Of a stretch of DNA of 64,000 nt, positions 1 to 9,984 are shown one piece after another; positions within the stretch are counted from its first letter, which is position 1; each line of letters begins with the position of its first letter. A program made the position numbers and the translations under genes. The notes below the pieces were generated by a model. That model saw nothing but the letters and a program-made list of their open reading frames with translations. It searched no databases and was not told the origin of the DNA. This DNA comes from Choristoneura fumiferana (taxonomy: Eukaryota > Arthropoda > Insecta > Lepidoptera > Tortricidae): NCBI RefSeq assembly GCF_025370935.1, contig NC_133495.1:426487-490486 (forward strand). Reading direction: 5' to 3'.

Positions 1-115
1 NNNNNNNNNNNNNNNNNNNNNNNNNNNNNNNNNNNNNNNNNNNNNNNNNNNNNNNNNNNNNNNNNNNNNNNNNNNNNNNNNNNNNNNNNNNNNNNNNNNN
101 NNNNNNNNNNNNNNN
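1..115. other. Unsequenced run of N at left edge
   Basis: All bases are N. The upstream part of the first SINE, including any A box, is hidden in it. Confidence 0.99.
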
Positions 116-375
116 GTGTCGTGGGTTCAAACCCCGGCTCGCACCTCTGAGTTTTTCGAAATTCATGTGCGGAATTACATTTGAAATTTACCACGAGCTT
201 TACGGTGAAGGAAAACATCGTGAGGAAACCTGCACAACCTGCGAAGCAATTCAATGGTGTGTGTGAAGTTCCCAATCCGCACTGGGCCCGCGTGGGAACT
301 ACGGCCCCAGCCCTCTCATTCTGAGAGGAGGCCTGTGCCCAGCAGTGGGACGTATATAGGCTGGGATGAGTGATG
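116..375 (+). mobile_element. SINE-like element, 5' truncated by the gap
   Basis: It starts with a pol III B-box-like GGTTCAAACCC, runs through a body shared with the element at 1,008-1,306 (for example ACGAGCTTTACGGTGAAG), and ends in a tail with CCCAGCAGTGGGACGTATATAGGCTGG followed by GATGATG. This layout is typical of tRNA-derived SINEs of butterflies and moths (Metulj-like). The exact family is not certain. Confidence 0.7.
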
Positions 376-1007
376 ATGCGAATGTAGTCAAATATTGAGC
401 GCTCGCAGTAAAAGCGTTGCTTTTAGCTCGCCCGCAAATCACCAGTGTGATAATATATGGCTGTTATGTATACCTCGACAAGTTCATGCGTAACACTCAG
501 TAGAACCCTGTCGCAGTCAGCGTTAGCCGCAATCGTGAAAAAAATCTTGATACGGAAACAGAAGCTCCCTGCGACAGGGTTCTACCGAATATCACGTGTG
601 AACTTATCAGGGTATAGATATTGACACGACACGGCATAATGCTCGTTCGACGCCACATCTTTTGTCAGTGTTAGGTAATTACAGTACAAATAAACGATCC
701 TATGTATTAAAGTATGTACCTATTCATTCGTATCCGATTTGGTTCGTGTTATGTCTTACGTAATAAATAACGTCTAGTTTCGCTAAATATAACAGAATAG
801 ATATAATTGTTTGTTTATGATTCATCCAGGGTCGTTTGCTTATCTAGTTTGTTAAACAATTTTGTTAAAATTATCTGGTTAACATGTCAATTACCTATCT
901 GGTTACTGTTAAAATAAACTATTTTACAAAAGATTATTATACCATTTTATTTTATAATAAATATCTATTTTCTAATACTCTATCCGAAATCGAGAAACCG
1001 GAAGCTG
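376..1007. other. Intergenic, includes one hairpin MITE
   Basis: No coding signal. At about 472-614 two arms sharing TAGAACCCTGTCGCAG face each other and end in related GACAAGTTC and GAACTTATC sequences, as in a short non-autonomous DNA transposon. The rest is AT-rich without recognisable structure. Confidence 0.55.
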
Positions 1008-1306
1008 TGGTGGCCTTGGTGGTTTGACCTAGATGGCCTCTCAAACAGTGGGTTCAAACCCCGGATCGCACCTCGGAGAATAACATTTAGAAATTAACCA
1101 CGAGCTTTACGGTGAAGAAAAATATCGCGAGGAAACCTGCACGACCTGCGAAGTAATTCAATGGTGCGTGTGATTGGCAACAATCCGATGGGCCACGCAA
1201 AAACTAATTACCTACCAAGCCCTCTTGTTCTTAGAGGACGCCTGTGCCCAGCAGCAGTGAGACTTAAGACATATATATATGTTATATAGGGGATGATGAT
1301 GATGAT
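1008..1306 (+). mobile_element. SINE-like element, near full length
   Basis: Second copy of the 116-375 family. A tRNA-like head (GTGGTTTGACCTAGATGG, then B box GGTTCAAACCC) is followed by the shared body and a tail ending in a GATGATGATGATG run at 1,292-1,306. Both pol III boxes are visible, so this is the better reference for the family in this window. Confidence 0.72.
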
Positions 1307-1371
1307 GGATGCTGTATTCTTCCACTACTAGACTAATGTCAACAGGGTACAAAATGTTAATATTTATTCGA

Positions 1372-1990
1372 CTGGTTGGCAAACGAGCAAGTGGGTCTCC
1401 TAATAGTAAGAGATCACCACCGCCACAGATAAAAAGTACCTACCTACGAAATTTCGCTGTAGGCCCTTGCTTTACGCCCTTCGCTAGTTCTCCGAATTTC
1501 GTCCCACACAAAGGCGCGGCCGTAGACCTACGCTTTTCAGAATAGGTTTCCTGATCAGGAATTTAGATTCACATTTCGAAAGGAAAATTAAAGAATGTGT
1601 GCGCCTTGTTGATTTGAAACGCGTGCTGCATTTAGTAATTAGAATCTGAACTCCTAACTAGAAAAACAAAATGTATGCGCTGATTGATCTTGATTAGGTG
1701 AGGCCGAACAAGAATTTGCTTTGTGAAGTGGACGAAAATAGCGCGTCCTTCATGCGGCTTGTTCGGCGCATATTATTGTTGTAGTTTGGTCTGTTACTTT
1801 GCTAATATCCTGCACATTTCTCTATCTATAATCTCGTGATACAACTTATTACTATTATTATTATTAGCCTATTCTGTCCTACTGCAAAAAATGCTGGCAA
1901 AGGCCTCCCCCCATACTTCCACTATTCTCTGTCCACTGCATACAAGGCCCAGTCCTTCAAGAAGTCGACTAGTTCATCTCGCCATCGCCG
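1372..1990. repeat. Fragments of dispersed repeats
   Basis: 1,372-1,428 matches the start of the retro-insertion at 47,268-47,551 (GGCAAACGAGCAAGTGGG, then AGAGATCACCACCGCC). 1,866-1,990 resembles the 3' end of a lepidopteran non-LTR element (GTCCACTGC, AAGGCCTCCCCC). Neither is complete. The open frame at 1,309-1,545 is repeat translation, not a gene. Confidence 0.5.
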
Positions 1991-1995
1991 TTAAG

Positions 1996-2201
1996 CAGCG
2001 TTTCCACCAATAATGTGCGAGGGTGTGTTCCGAGGGATGTGTTTTTCATTAACCAATAGAAACGCTTCATTTACCCATCCTCGCACAGCACATCTCTGCT
2101 GGAAACAGCTGAGCGGAGCGAGGCGAGGTAAATAAAGCGTTCCTACTGGTTAATGAAAAACATATTCCTCGCAACACATCTCTGGTGGAAACACTGTTTT
2201 A
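1996..2201. mobile_element. Inverted-repeat MITE
   Basis: The left arm (AGCGTTTCCACC... TTTTTCATTAACCAATAG) is mirrored by the right arm (CTGGTTAATGAAAAA... TGGTGGAAACACT). Arms are about 65 bp with mismatches and the centre is GC-richer. There is no coding capacity. It lies about 70 bp beyond the last ankyrin exon of the left-hand gene, inside its intron. Confidence 0.65.
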
Positions 2202-2271
2202 GGCCTGCCAGATCGCCTTTTCGAGTAAGTGTGCGTCCACTCTGTGGTTATCTTGTCTTATTATCCCTTAC

Positions 2272-2489
2272 CTTCCGGAAAGTCTAGCATGATGGCGACC
2301 TGCCGCGAGTTGCCGGCCCACGTGGCCAGATGCAGCGGCGTGCGGCCCAGCCTGTCCAGCCGGTGCTTCTCGGCGCCGAACCGGAGGAGCAGCGCCATGG
2401 CGTCCCCGCCGGCCAGCGCTGCCATGTGGCACGCCGACACCAGCCCCAGGCGGCAGGTCGCGTTCGGGTTGGCACCGGCGTTTAGTAGC
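2272..2489 (-). CDS. Exon: ankyrin repeats of the left TRPA-like gene
   Basis: Acceptor CCCAG and donor GTAAGG flank 218 nt. It encodes about 72 residues with two ankyrin-type helices (ACHMAALAGDAMALLLRFG and TPLHLATWAGNSRQVAIML). High GC compared with flanking introns supports coding. It ends in phase 1. Confidence 0.8.
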
Positions 2490-5400
2490 CTGGGAATTGG
2501 ACATAGATTTTGGAGAACATCAACTGTATGTTAAATTTGTCATGAGTCGTGAGACTACAAAATGATAGACGATGAAACGAATGGTATTGGTGGCATGTCT
2601 ATGCAAACTGACTCAAACAGTAGGTAGGGGAAAACCAGGTAATGGGAGACAGCGGGCAAGGGTAGGTAGGAGTTGCGGGCAAGAGACGCGTAACGCCTTC
2701 CCGGCCTTGCTTTGTGCCCCTCGCTATCGTTGCGAGCCAGCCGCGCCAATAAGCAACGACATTGGGAATGAAGAATCTGTTTTATTTTTGCGGCTCGCCG
2801 ATAGTTATTTGAACTCAGAGCACACACACATACGGTATATTTCACTATTCACATTATAGGCGTTGCAACTTGCAGGTAAAATACGGATAACTTTTACCAA
2901 CTTTAGGCATCGGCATCGCTGGCGTTTGAAAAGATAATTCATAAATCCTCATAGATCCTCATCTATACCTCTCAACCTCCTCGATATCGTGCGTCTCTAT
3001 GGCCTCCAGCAGCTCGGTGTTGAGGCGGCGCAGGCGCCGGTCGCTTCGCCGCCATTTCTTGGGGATGGACGACGCTGTCTCGGACTGCGGCGTGGGAGTG
3101 GGTGTGCTGGCGTTGGACTCGCACTCAGCCGGGATGGTCACCTTGAGGACCGGCTTACTGGAATTATAATAACAGCGTTACTTAATAGTAGATTGTTCAA
3201 CAAGGGACTAAAACAAGCCATAATGACACGAGATGTTCTTGATGTTGTTGAGGCTATAGTTCGAGTGGCATTATGGTTGTTTAGTCTCGCGTTAAACACT
3301 ACTTTTCACTTTGAATGCGAGGAAAAAAAACAATGTTCTGTTCAAAATTACAACATTACTTTTATAAACGTACGCTCGACTAAATGGATAGGCCATCTGT
3401 TCAAAATTCAATAGCAAAAAAAATTGGTTTCGCGGTTTTTTCTTCTTTTATTGTTAATGAAGTGACGCTTTAAATTCTTGCATATTCAGCCAACAGTTTC
3501 AAAATTGAAAACTATTTCAATACTAATTGGACTATTATTATTATTATATTATATTATTATCTATATAAATAAAAATGAATCGTAAAATGTGTTGCTAAGC
3601 GCAAAACTCGGGAACGGCTGGACCGATTTCGCTAATTCTTTTTTTGTTACGTTTGTTATTAACAAGAGAAGGTTTTTATGAAACAAAAATTACAACGAAC
3701 GGGGGCGAAGTCGCGGGCAACAGCTAGTGCATAATAAAATGAATTAACCTTAATATAAATGAATAGATCCGTATTCGTAATCATTGTTTCATGTTTCACG
3801 AAATAAAATCGTGTTTTTTTAAATATTTTTGCACAATTGTCATTTTGCGGTTGTTTCCACGCCCTAAAAATCCTCCATTCACAAACACCGTGTTGGTTGT
3901 TTAGGGGTTTCCAACGTAAATAAAAAAAACTTTAATCCCTAGAGAATAAAAAGGAGCTTTAGTCCCGACACACAGAGATTAAAGTAACATTTTATGAGCA
4001 TGAGAAGTGAAAAAAAAAAATGTCATCCGACCGTTTCGTCTAAAGGTCAAAAAACATCGAGCATTCGCCGTTTTTTAATTTGTCGAATTAAACAACGAAC
4101 ATACCCAAGCATAGAGCCAAAAATTTTTACGAACATTTACACGATCACCAAGTGCTCGACACTGTCCCAATAGTTGGCATCTTTAATCTTATGTCATTAG
4201 TAATAGAGATGACAGCAGGGTGTCGTCTATTAGGCATTTGCCTGCCGAGCACTGGGACGTTTACCTTAAAATTTTATTTATTGTTTATCATGTGCTCGGC
4301 AAAAAGCTTGAGGCAAATTTTCCATCGTTCCGCTTGAACGCTCGCTAGAATGTTTGCTAAAATACTCCTGTTTTAATTTTGTGAGTAAACGTAACATTAG
4401 CTAGAATGCTCATTACAAGTCAATGCTCAAGTTTATCAGCGTCCAAGTTTAACGGGGCCCGACTTTCAAGCCTTGTTGCGGGAAAAATATTACTCTACAT
4501 CTTCTCTACATTCATTTTCATATTATGAGCTACGTAGAAACTACGGCCCAGGCCCTTTTCATTCTGAGATGCCTGTATTCAGCTGCAGCAGCAGGCCCCT
4601 CTTCCCCACTGGGCACACTGGGCACGTGCCCAGGGCCGCGCGATGGATTGGGACCCTCTAGTACCTATTATGGAATACGGATTGGTAATGTTACCAAATG
4701 ATAACCGGTATTTACTCTACTGAGTAGAGTCTACTCTCGCCTGAAAATTGGGTTTACCGAATGCAGTATGAAACTACGGCCCGGCCCTTTTCATTCTGAG
4801 AGCCCTGTGTTCAGCTGCAGCAGCAGGCCCCTCTTCCCCACTAGGCACACTGGGCACGTGCCCAGGGCCGCGCGATGGATTGGGGGGCCCAAATTGGGGC
4901 CCAAAGACCCTATTCCATTACCAAATGATAACCGGTATTTACTCTACTGAGTAGAGTAGAGTCTACTCTCGCCTGAAAATCGGGTTTACCGAATGCAGTA
5001 TGAAACTACGGCCGGCCCTTTTCATTCTGAGAGCCCTGTGTTCAGCTGCAGCAGCAGGCCCCTCTTCCCCACTAGGCACACTGGGCACGTGCCCAGGGCC
5101 ACGCGATGGATTGGAGGCCCCAATTTGGACCCCTCTAGACCCTATTCCATTACCAAATGATAACCGATATTTACTCTACTGAGTAGAGTCTACTCTCGCC
5201 TGAAAATTAGGTTTACCGAATGCAGTAAGTATGTGTGCCCGGGCATCTAATAGGTGAAAGACGCCCCTGTGCAGCAATGGGACGTATACGAACTCGTATA
5301 GGCCGAGATGTGACCAAACCGTTTTTGGTTTAGAAAATCTCAGATTTCGATTAGCAAACGTATCTTACTGCTGCATAAATATCCCTATAGGTATATTAAC

Positions 5401-5706
5401 ATAACAACAACTAGGTAGTAGTAGTACTACATACTAGTTCATAAATTTGTGAGCAAAATTTTGATCAAAAATATCTGAACACGACTTTATTGTTAACGGC
5501 GTAGAAGCGTGTTCAGATATTTTTGATCAAATTTTTGCTCACAAGTTTATTGTCTCGACTGTACTAATAGACGTACTTTGGGCTAGGCCGCGACGGGCGC
5601 ATCTGCGCGGCGACCACATTAGTGTTAGGGCTTCGGGTGGCAGTAGCGGGCAGCAGAGGGCGCTGCTGGGCCCCATTCTCCTTCTCGGGGACGCCGCGCT
5701 CGACGT
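2272..5706 (-). CDS. Ankyrin-repeat N-terminus of a second TRPA-like channel (partial gene)
   Basis: Three minus-strand exons splice in frame. 5,577-5,706 (130 nt, acceptor TTCCAG, donor GTACGT) reads from DVERGVPEKENG to MRPSRPSP. 2,969-3,157 (189 nt) reads KPVLKVTIPAE to IEEVER. 2,272-2,489 (218 nt, donor GTAAGG) reads LLNAGANPNATCRLG to LDFPEG and holds ankyrin motifs such as GRTPLHLATWAG. Intron phases are 1, 2, 2. The gene continues off the left edge, so transmembrane segments are not seen, and the first exon is not found. The VER/LL junction and phases copy those of the TRPA gene at 12.4-23.1 kb, so a tandem paralogue (pyrexia- or painless-like) is inferred. An unrelated ankyrin protein is the alternative. 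Confidence 0.7.
2969..3157 (-). CDS. Exon: linker before ankyrin repeats
   Basis: Encodes a Thr/Pro/Ser-rich stretch (NASTPTPTPQSETASS), a basic patch (KKWRRSDRRLRRL) and then helix LLEAIETHDIEEVER, which leads into the first ankyrin repeat of the next exon. Donor GTATAG; both flanking introns are phase 2. Confidence 0.75.
3555..3735. repeat. Dispersed lepidopteran repeat
   Basis: Starts TATATAAATAAAAATGAA, has GGAACGGCTGGACCGATTTCG in the middle and ends CGCGGGCAACAGCTAGT. I recognise this head and tail from many lepidopteran genomes (probably a non-autonomous element). It lies in an intron. The rest of the 3,158-5,576 intron up to 4,536 is AT-rich with nothing clear. Confidence 0.55.
4537..5227 (+). 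repeat. Three tandem copies of a ~232-bp unit
   Basis: Units begin with GAAACTACGGCC at about 4,537, 4,770 and 5,002. Each contains TTCAGCTGCAGCAGCAGG, GGGCACGTGCCCAGGGCC and the near-palindrome ACTCTACTGAGTAGAGT, and ends ACCGAATGCAGTA. Part of each unit resembles the tail of the SINE at 116-375, so the array probably arose from a SINE tail plus flank. Short frames inside it are not genes. Confidence 0.8.
5441..5550. mobile_element. Short hairpin MITE
   Basis: Arms 5,441-5,483 and 5,508-5,550 are near-perfect reverse complements around a 24-bp loop. No coding capacity. It sits just downstream of the 5,577 splice donor, inside the intron. Confidence 0.75.
5577..5706 (-). CDS. Exon: low-complexity N-terminal segment
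   Basis: 130 nt between acceptor TATTCCAG and donor GTACGT, GC-rich in AT-rich surroundings. Only the DVERGVPEKEN... frame joins in phase (2) with the exon at 3,157. A second frame is also open, so the splice phase decides the reading. It is too short to show up as a long open frame. Confidence 0.6.
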
Positions 5707-6109
5707 CTGGAATAGCAGAGTTAGGGCACAGAATAACTAATGTTCGGGTCCCTACGAAGTGCGTTAGATAATGTCTCGGGTTGTATTTCTATTACTCATC
5801 AGATAATCACCTCATTCAAAACTTTTTAATCAGTATTACAAAGTTCCAGTAATTGCCATAAAAATGCATTCGTGCTGCTTAGTCGTGAAGCATGGAATCT
5901 TGCAACAATGAGTTATTGTCTCCCACAAATTATAATTACACGTTGGTTGCCCAGCCCACCATTCTTCATCCAAATTGTTGCTTCCAGACGCCATGCAAAT
6001 TTAGTGCATTTATGGAGGTAGCTTCCAAAATAATACCCTGAAAAATGAGTTTTTGATCCCACCAGTGATGCATAATGGCCACACAGAAAAGATTACGTGA
6101 CCCACCAGT
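5707..6109. other. Intergenic or intron, no gene seen
   Basis: AT-rich. A short direct repeat (CACCAGTGATGCA) occurs at about 6,060 and 6,105, the second overlapping the hAT target site. This stretch probably lies within the first intron of the left-hand gene. Confidence 0.5.
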
Positions 6110-6117
6110 GATGCAAT

Positions 6118-6545
6118 TAGGGTTGCCAACTTTTTTTACAAGAAATAAAGCATATAAATTTACGTCTTAGAAGGGAAATAAACAGTATTTTAGAATAATT
6201 AACAGTATTTTCTTTTCATGTTTTAAAGACAAACTTTTGGGTGCTTCTCGCACAACTTAGGTATCAATTTAGTTTCATTTTTAAAAGCCTCGCAGACCTC
6301 GTCAGAATCAAAACAAAAATTAAGATAAATAAGGAACTAATTTTTATTAAATTTACATTTGGCAAATTCGTTCGGACCTACCACTATTCTGACTATGCTG
6401 TACTGACTTAGTGTGTGCTTAGTGTTACGCAATGTTGATGCTGAAAACAGTATTTTAGATACTTTATTTTAGTTCAACAGTAAAAAGTATAATGTAGGTG
6501 AAAATCAGTATAATACTGTGTTTAACAGTATAGTTGGCAACCCTA
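6118..6545. mobile_element. hAT-type MITE with 8-bp target duplication
   Basis: Terminal inverted repeats TAGGGTTGCCAAC and GTTGGCAACCCTA are flanked by GATGCAAT on both sides (6,110-6,117 and 6,546-6,553). An 8-bp duplication is the mark of hAT transposition. The 428-bp interior is AT-rich with no transposase, so it is non-autonomous. Confidence 0.82.
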
Positions 6546-6553
6546 GATGCAAT

Positions 6554-7742
6554 GCTCATGACAGCCAACGTGTTAAGGACCAACTGTTGAGTTGGTACTT
6601 CTAAGTTTACCGAATTTTACCAAAGGTAAAAGAATATTGCCATGATAGAGTAAGTAAAACAAAATATCAATTGAGCTCTATCTTACCCACAGTATAGGTA
6701 GATAGTTTTGTATAAGTAGTCAGCTGCAAAAACCTTTACACTTTATTAAAAAGTGATAGAGTATTGTGACAAATTGACAATTAAAAACCGAATCCCAAAA
6801 CAGAATGAAACCATTTCATAATCAATTTCACTATTATTTATTTGGCAAATGCAAGGCATGTCAACACAATCTCAACAGCACAAAGGTAAGTAAGCAATTC
6901 AGTTTCTTTTCTTTGACTGTAATAATAAAATATAGTTTTAATTATTAAAGTTATTCTAAGGTTTCCCGATTCTAACTTCAAAAATGACAAAATTGACATA
7001 TTAAATTCCACCACTCTTTTTATCCACTTGCGAAATGATCTCCTAAATAAAAACTAAGTACCTACCTATCAATGTCTAATAATTAAATTGCGTCTATGCC
7101 GAATTTCATCTAAATCGGTTCAGCTGAAAGAGGTAGGTAACTGACAGCCTGACAGATAGGGTTACTTTTGGATTTGTATAATAATTAATTATTATTACCA
7201 TTTTTATCCGATGAAAATAACGACGAAAATACTCCCTTCGTGCACATTTAAGGCCACCACTTAAATACTATCACTATTTTTTAATTTTTTGTTCTAAATA
7301 ATATCCAATCAACACGAAGTTTATAAGTCTATCTCACTGTTTATTCACATTTTGTTGCTCCGTATTTACTTAAAGTAATAATGTTTAAATTGACGGATAA
7401 TTCTTCCGCAAGATAACGTTTAACCCGTAGCTCGGCACTAAACAAACTAAAAACAAAGACGCGACCAACTTAACGAAACCGGTGGCCAACATTAGAACTA
7501 AGATATTATTCCTTGATTATTTTTCACAACACATTGACACTAGCGCATGTCTCACCGACAAGGATAACTTTGCAGTCTAAAACATACAATACGACTCAGT
7601 CATTTCTCAGACTATCATCATCCCCAAGGTCAATGGTCCGGTATGGCAAACATTACCATGGTTTTCTCCGTTGGATGTTTCGTCACCTAAACGTTATCAT
7701 TCAGGTCACGTGAGCAAGTAACACGACTAACTACGAACTACT
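6554..7742. other. AT-rich stretch without a recognisable gene
   Basis: Open frames are short and low in complexity. The fragment near 7,090-7,150 (CCGAATTTCATCTAAATCGGTTCAG) resembles part of a dispersed repeat also seen at 11,720. Confidence 0.5.
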
Positions 7743-7835
7743 TAATTCACCTTTTTTAGGGTTCCGGAGCCAAAATGGCAAAAACGGAACCCTTATAGTT
7801 TCGTCATGTCTGTCTGTCTGTCTGTCCGTCCGCGG
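7743..7835. repeat. Dispersed repeat with GTCTGTCT microsatellite
   Basis: Contains AGGGTTCCGGAGCC, GGAACCCTTATAGTTTCG and a run of TGTCTGTCTG. A reversed relative lies at 45,450-45,515. Such units are common in Lepidoptera. Confidence 0.6.
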
Positions 7836-8009
7836 CTTTGCTCAGGGGCTATCAATGATAGAAAGCTGTAATTATGTACGACAATATATATTATTATGTG
7901 AAGTAGGCTTACTGATATGTGCAGATGAGGCCAAAGAAAGCTCACTGCCCTGTTCGACTTATCTCGTAGTAGGTATATACCATACCCAACTATATTTCTG
8001 GCGCACTCA

Positions 8010-8016
8010 TACACAC

Positions 8017-8074
<58 letters not shown>

Positions 8075-8088
8075 ACACACACACACGT
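8010..8088. repeat. (AC)n microsatellite
   Basis: An almost uninterrupted AC/CA dinucleotide run immediately before the first minisatellite array. Confidence 0.95.
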
Positions 8089-8099
8089 TTAGGGGCATA

Positions 8100-8676
8100 C
8101 ATGTCCAAATGTCAAAAAGTCCAGGTGTCACATTGTCCATGGTCCAAAAGTCCGAAGGATGAAACGTCCTAGTGTCTAAAAGTCCTAGCGTCAAAAAGTC
8201 CATGGTCAAAAAGTCCGAAGGATTAAACGTACTAGTGCCTGAAAGTCCTAGCGTCAAAAAGTCCATGGTCAAAAAGTCCGAAGGATGAAACATCCTAGTG
8301 TCTGAAAGTCCTAGCGTCAAAAAGTCCATACTCAAAAAGTCCGAAGGATTAAACGTCCTAGTTCTGAAGGCCTGAATCCCATAATTACATGTCCAAATGT
8401 CAGAAAGTCCAGGTGTCACATTGTCCATGGTCCAAAAGTCCGAAGGATGAAACGTCCTAGTGTCTAAAAGTCCTAGCGTCAAAAAGTCCATGGTCAAAAA
8501 GTCCGAAGGATTAAACGTACTAGTGCCTGAAAGTCCTAGCGTCAAAAAGTCCATGGTCAAAAAGTCCGAAGGATGAAACATCCTAGTGTCTGAAAGTCCT
8601 AGCGTCAAAAAGTCCATACTCAAAAAGTCCGAAGGATTAAACGTCCTAGTTCTGAAGGCCTGAATCCCATAATGTC
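8100..8676. repeat. Minisatellite: two ~289-bp units built from ~30-60-bp motifs
   Basis: Two nearly identical units start at 8,100 and 8,389. Each is assembled from variants of AAAAAGTCCATGGTC, GTCCGAAGGATGAAACG and TCCTAGCGTC. The long minus-strand frame across it (7,793-8,680) is repeat translation (FLTMDFLTLGL repeated) that runs on into the AC microsatellite; I do not call it a gene. Confidence 0.85.
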
Positions 8677-9022
8677 TCATTGTATAAAAATATGACTAAC
8701 ACAACTAAATGATAAATATAACTGAAATAGATTAGAGAGCTAGATTGCTCATCTGCATTATTTCCAGTCTGTTATCTAACATCCTGAGACCCATTCTCAG
8801 TAAGATCCAGATGCATCTATGATGCTTCGTACATGTAATGTCGAGTCGACAAGAATTGACCAGCTGATCCAGTCATGCAGATGGACTGGGGCCTCATTCT
8901 ACATTGTCTCTTTCCATATTGTTATCGTATTGTCTACGTGGTGGCAGCTCTTATTGACTTGACAGTAAAGGCGATCGAGTCGAAAACAATTTGATTGCAA
9001 TAGGTGTAAACAAAACCAAATT

Positions 9023-9309
9023 AGAATGAGTGAGACCCCTGGACTCTCGGACATATGGACTATCCGACATTAGGGCATTATAACCTTTGAAATTTTTGAC
9101 AATGGACAATGTGACACCTGGACTCTCAGACATATGGACTATCAGACATTAAGGCATTATAACCTTCGAACTTTTTGACAATGGACAATGTGACACCTGG
9201 ACTCTCGGACATATGGACTATCCGACATTAAGGCATTATAACCTTCGGACTTTTTGACCATGGACAATGTGACACCTGGACTTTCTGACATTTGGACATT
9301 TATGCCCCT
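9023..9309. repeat. Related minisatellite in inverted orientation (~79-bp units)
   Basis: Units starting GGACTCTCGGACATATGGAC recur about every 79 bp (9,041; 9,120; 9,199). The reverse complement of its right edge (TTTAGGGGCAT, ATGTCCAAATGTC, AAAGTCCAGGTGTCACATTGTCC) matches the left edge of the array at 8,089, so the two arrays face each other about 350 bp apart. Confidence 0.8.
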
Positions 9310-9564
9310 AAACGCACACACATATGCATATTGCATGCCCATAATCATGCAAATAGTGTTTTAGGTTAAGTAAGTTAAGTACAAATTGTAATTTTCCTGG
9401 CTTTTTAAAATTATCTAGTTTTAGAAGAGCGAGGCCTCCTGACACAAGTTCAAAACTTAATAGGGGGTCTCAACCTTGTTATCTCGATAAGAACTTTTGT
9501 AAAAGGAAATAAACAATTATTATTATTATTATTTATTATTATCTGGCTTTGAATAGACCTGAAC

Positions 9565-9984
9565 GAGGGCTATTGCGTATGAATTTGCCACTAGAGGCGC
9601 TAGTGTAGCGTGAGTTCTCCGAAATGTGAAATCTCATAGTTTTTGGGTGAGCTACGCGGGTTTATTTATAATAAGAATAATTTTGTGAATATTTTGCAAT
9701 ATCTGAAATTAATTAGGGCAAATATGCGTTCCGGGGCAATGAATGTCTGTGTTTTGAGACAGTTTTTCTTTCGGAAACCTTTGTCCTCCCTTTTTTCCGA
9801 ACAAAACGGGGACTATGCAACACTGTCGCATGCTCGATATTTTTATGGTACGGTTTTAAGGTATATTAAATATGATTTTAATCTAAACTTTGTTTTCACG
9901 CCCGTAATAACAGACTTTGAAAGCCATACTTAAAAACCTCACGCAACAGTGCGCCATCTAGTAAGCCAAAAAACGATAGCCCTC
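9565..9984. mobile_element. MITE with GAGGGCTAT termini
   Basis: The left end (GAGGGCTATTG, then CTAGAGGCGCTAG, GCGTGAG) is mirrored by the right end (CTCACGC, GCGCCATCTAGTA, CGATAGCCCTC). About 420 bp with a non-coding interior; the open frame at 9,643-9,933 lies inside it. Confidence 0.7.

Noticed and set aside
4473..5182. Three plus-strand frames with similar proteins
   Set aside because: They are the same frame repeated by the 232-bp tandem array, not a gene family.
8100..8676. CRISPR-like regularly repeated array
   Set aside because: Units are contiguous minisatellite variants with no unique spacers, in a eukaryotic genome.
7793..8680. 295-codon minus-strand open frame
   Set aside because: It is translation of a minisatellite (FLTMDFLTLGL repeats) running into an AC microsatellite and then non-coding DNA; no start context or homology.
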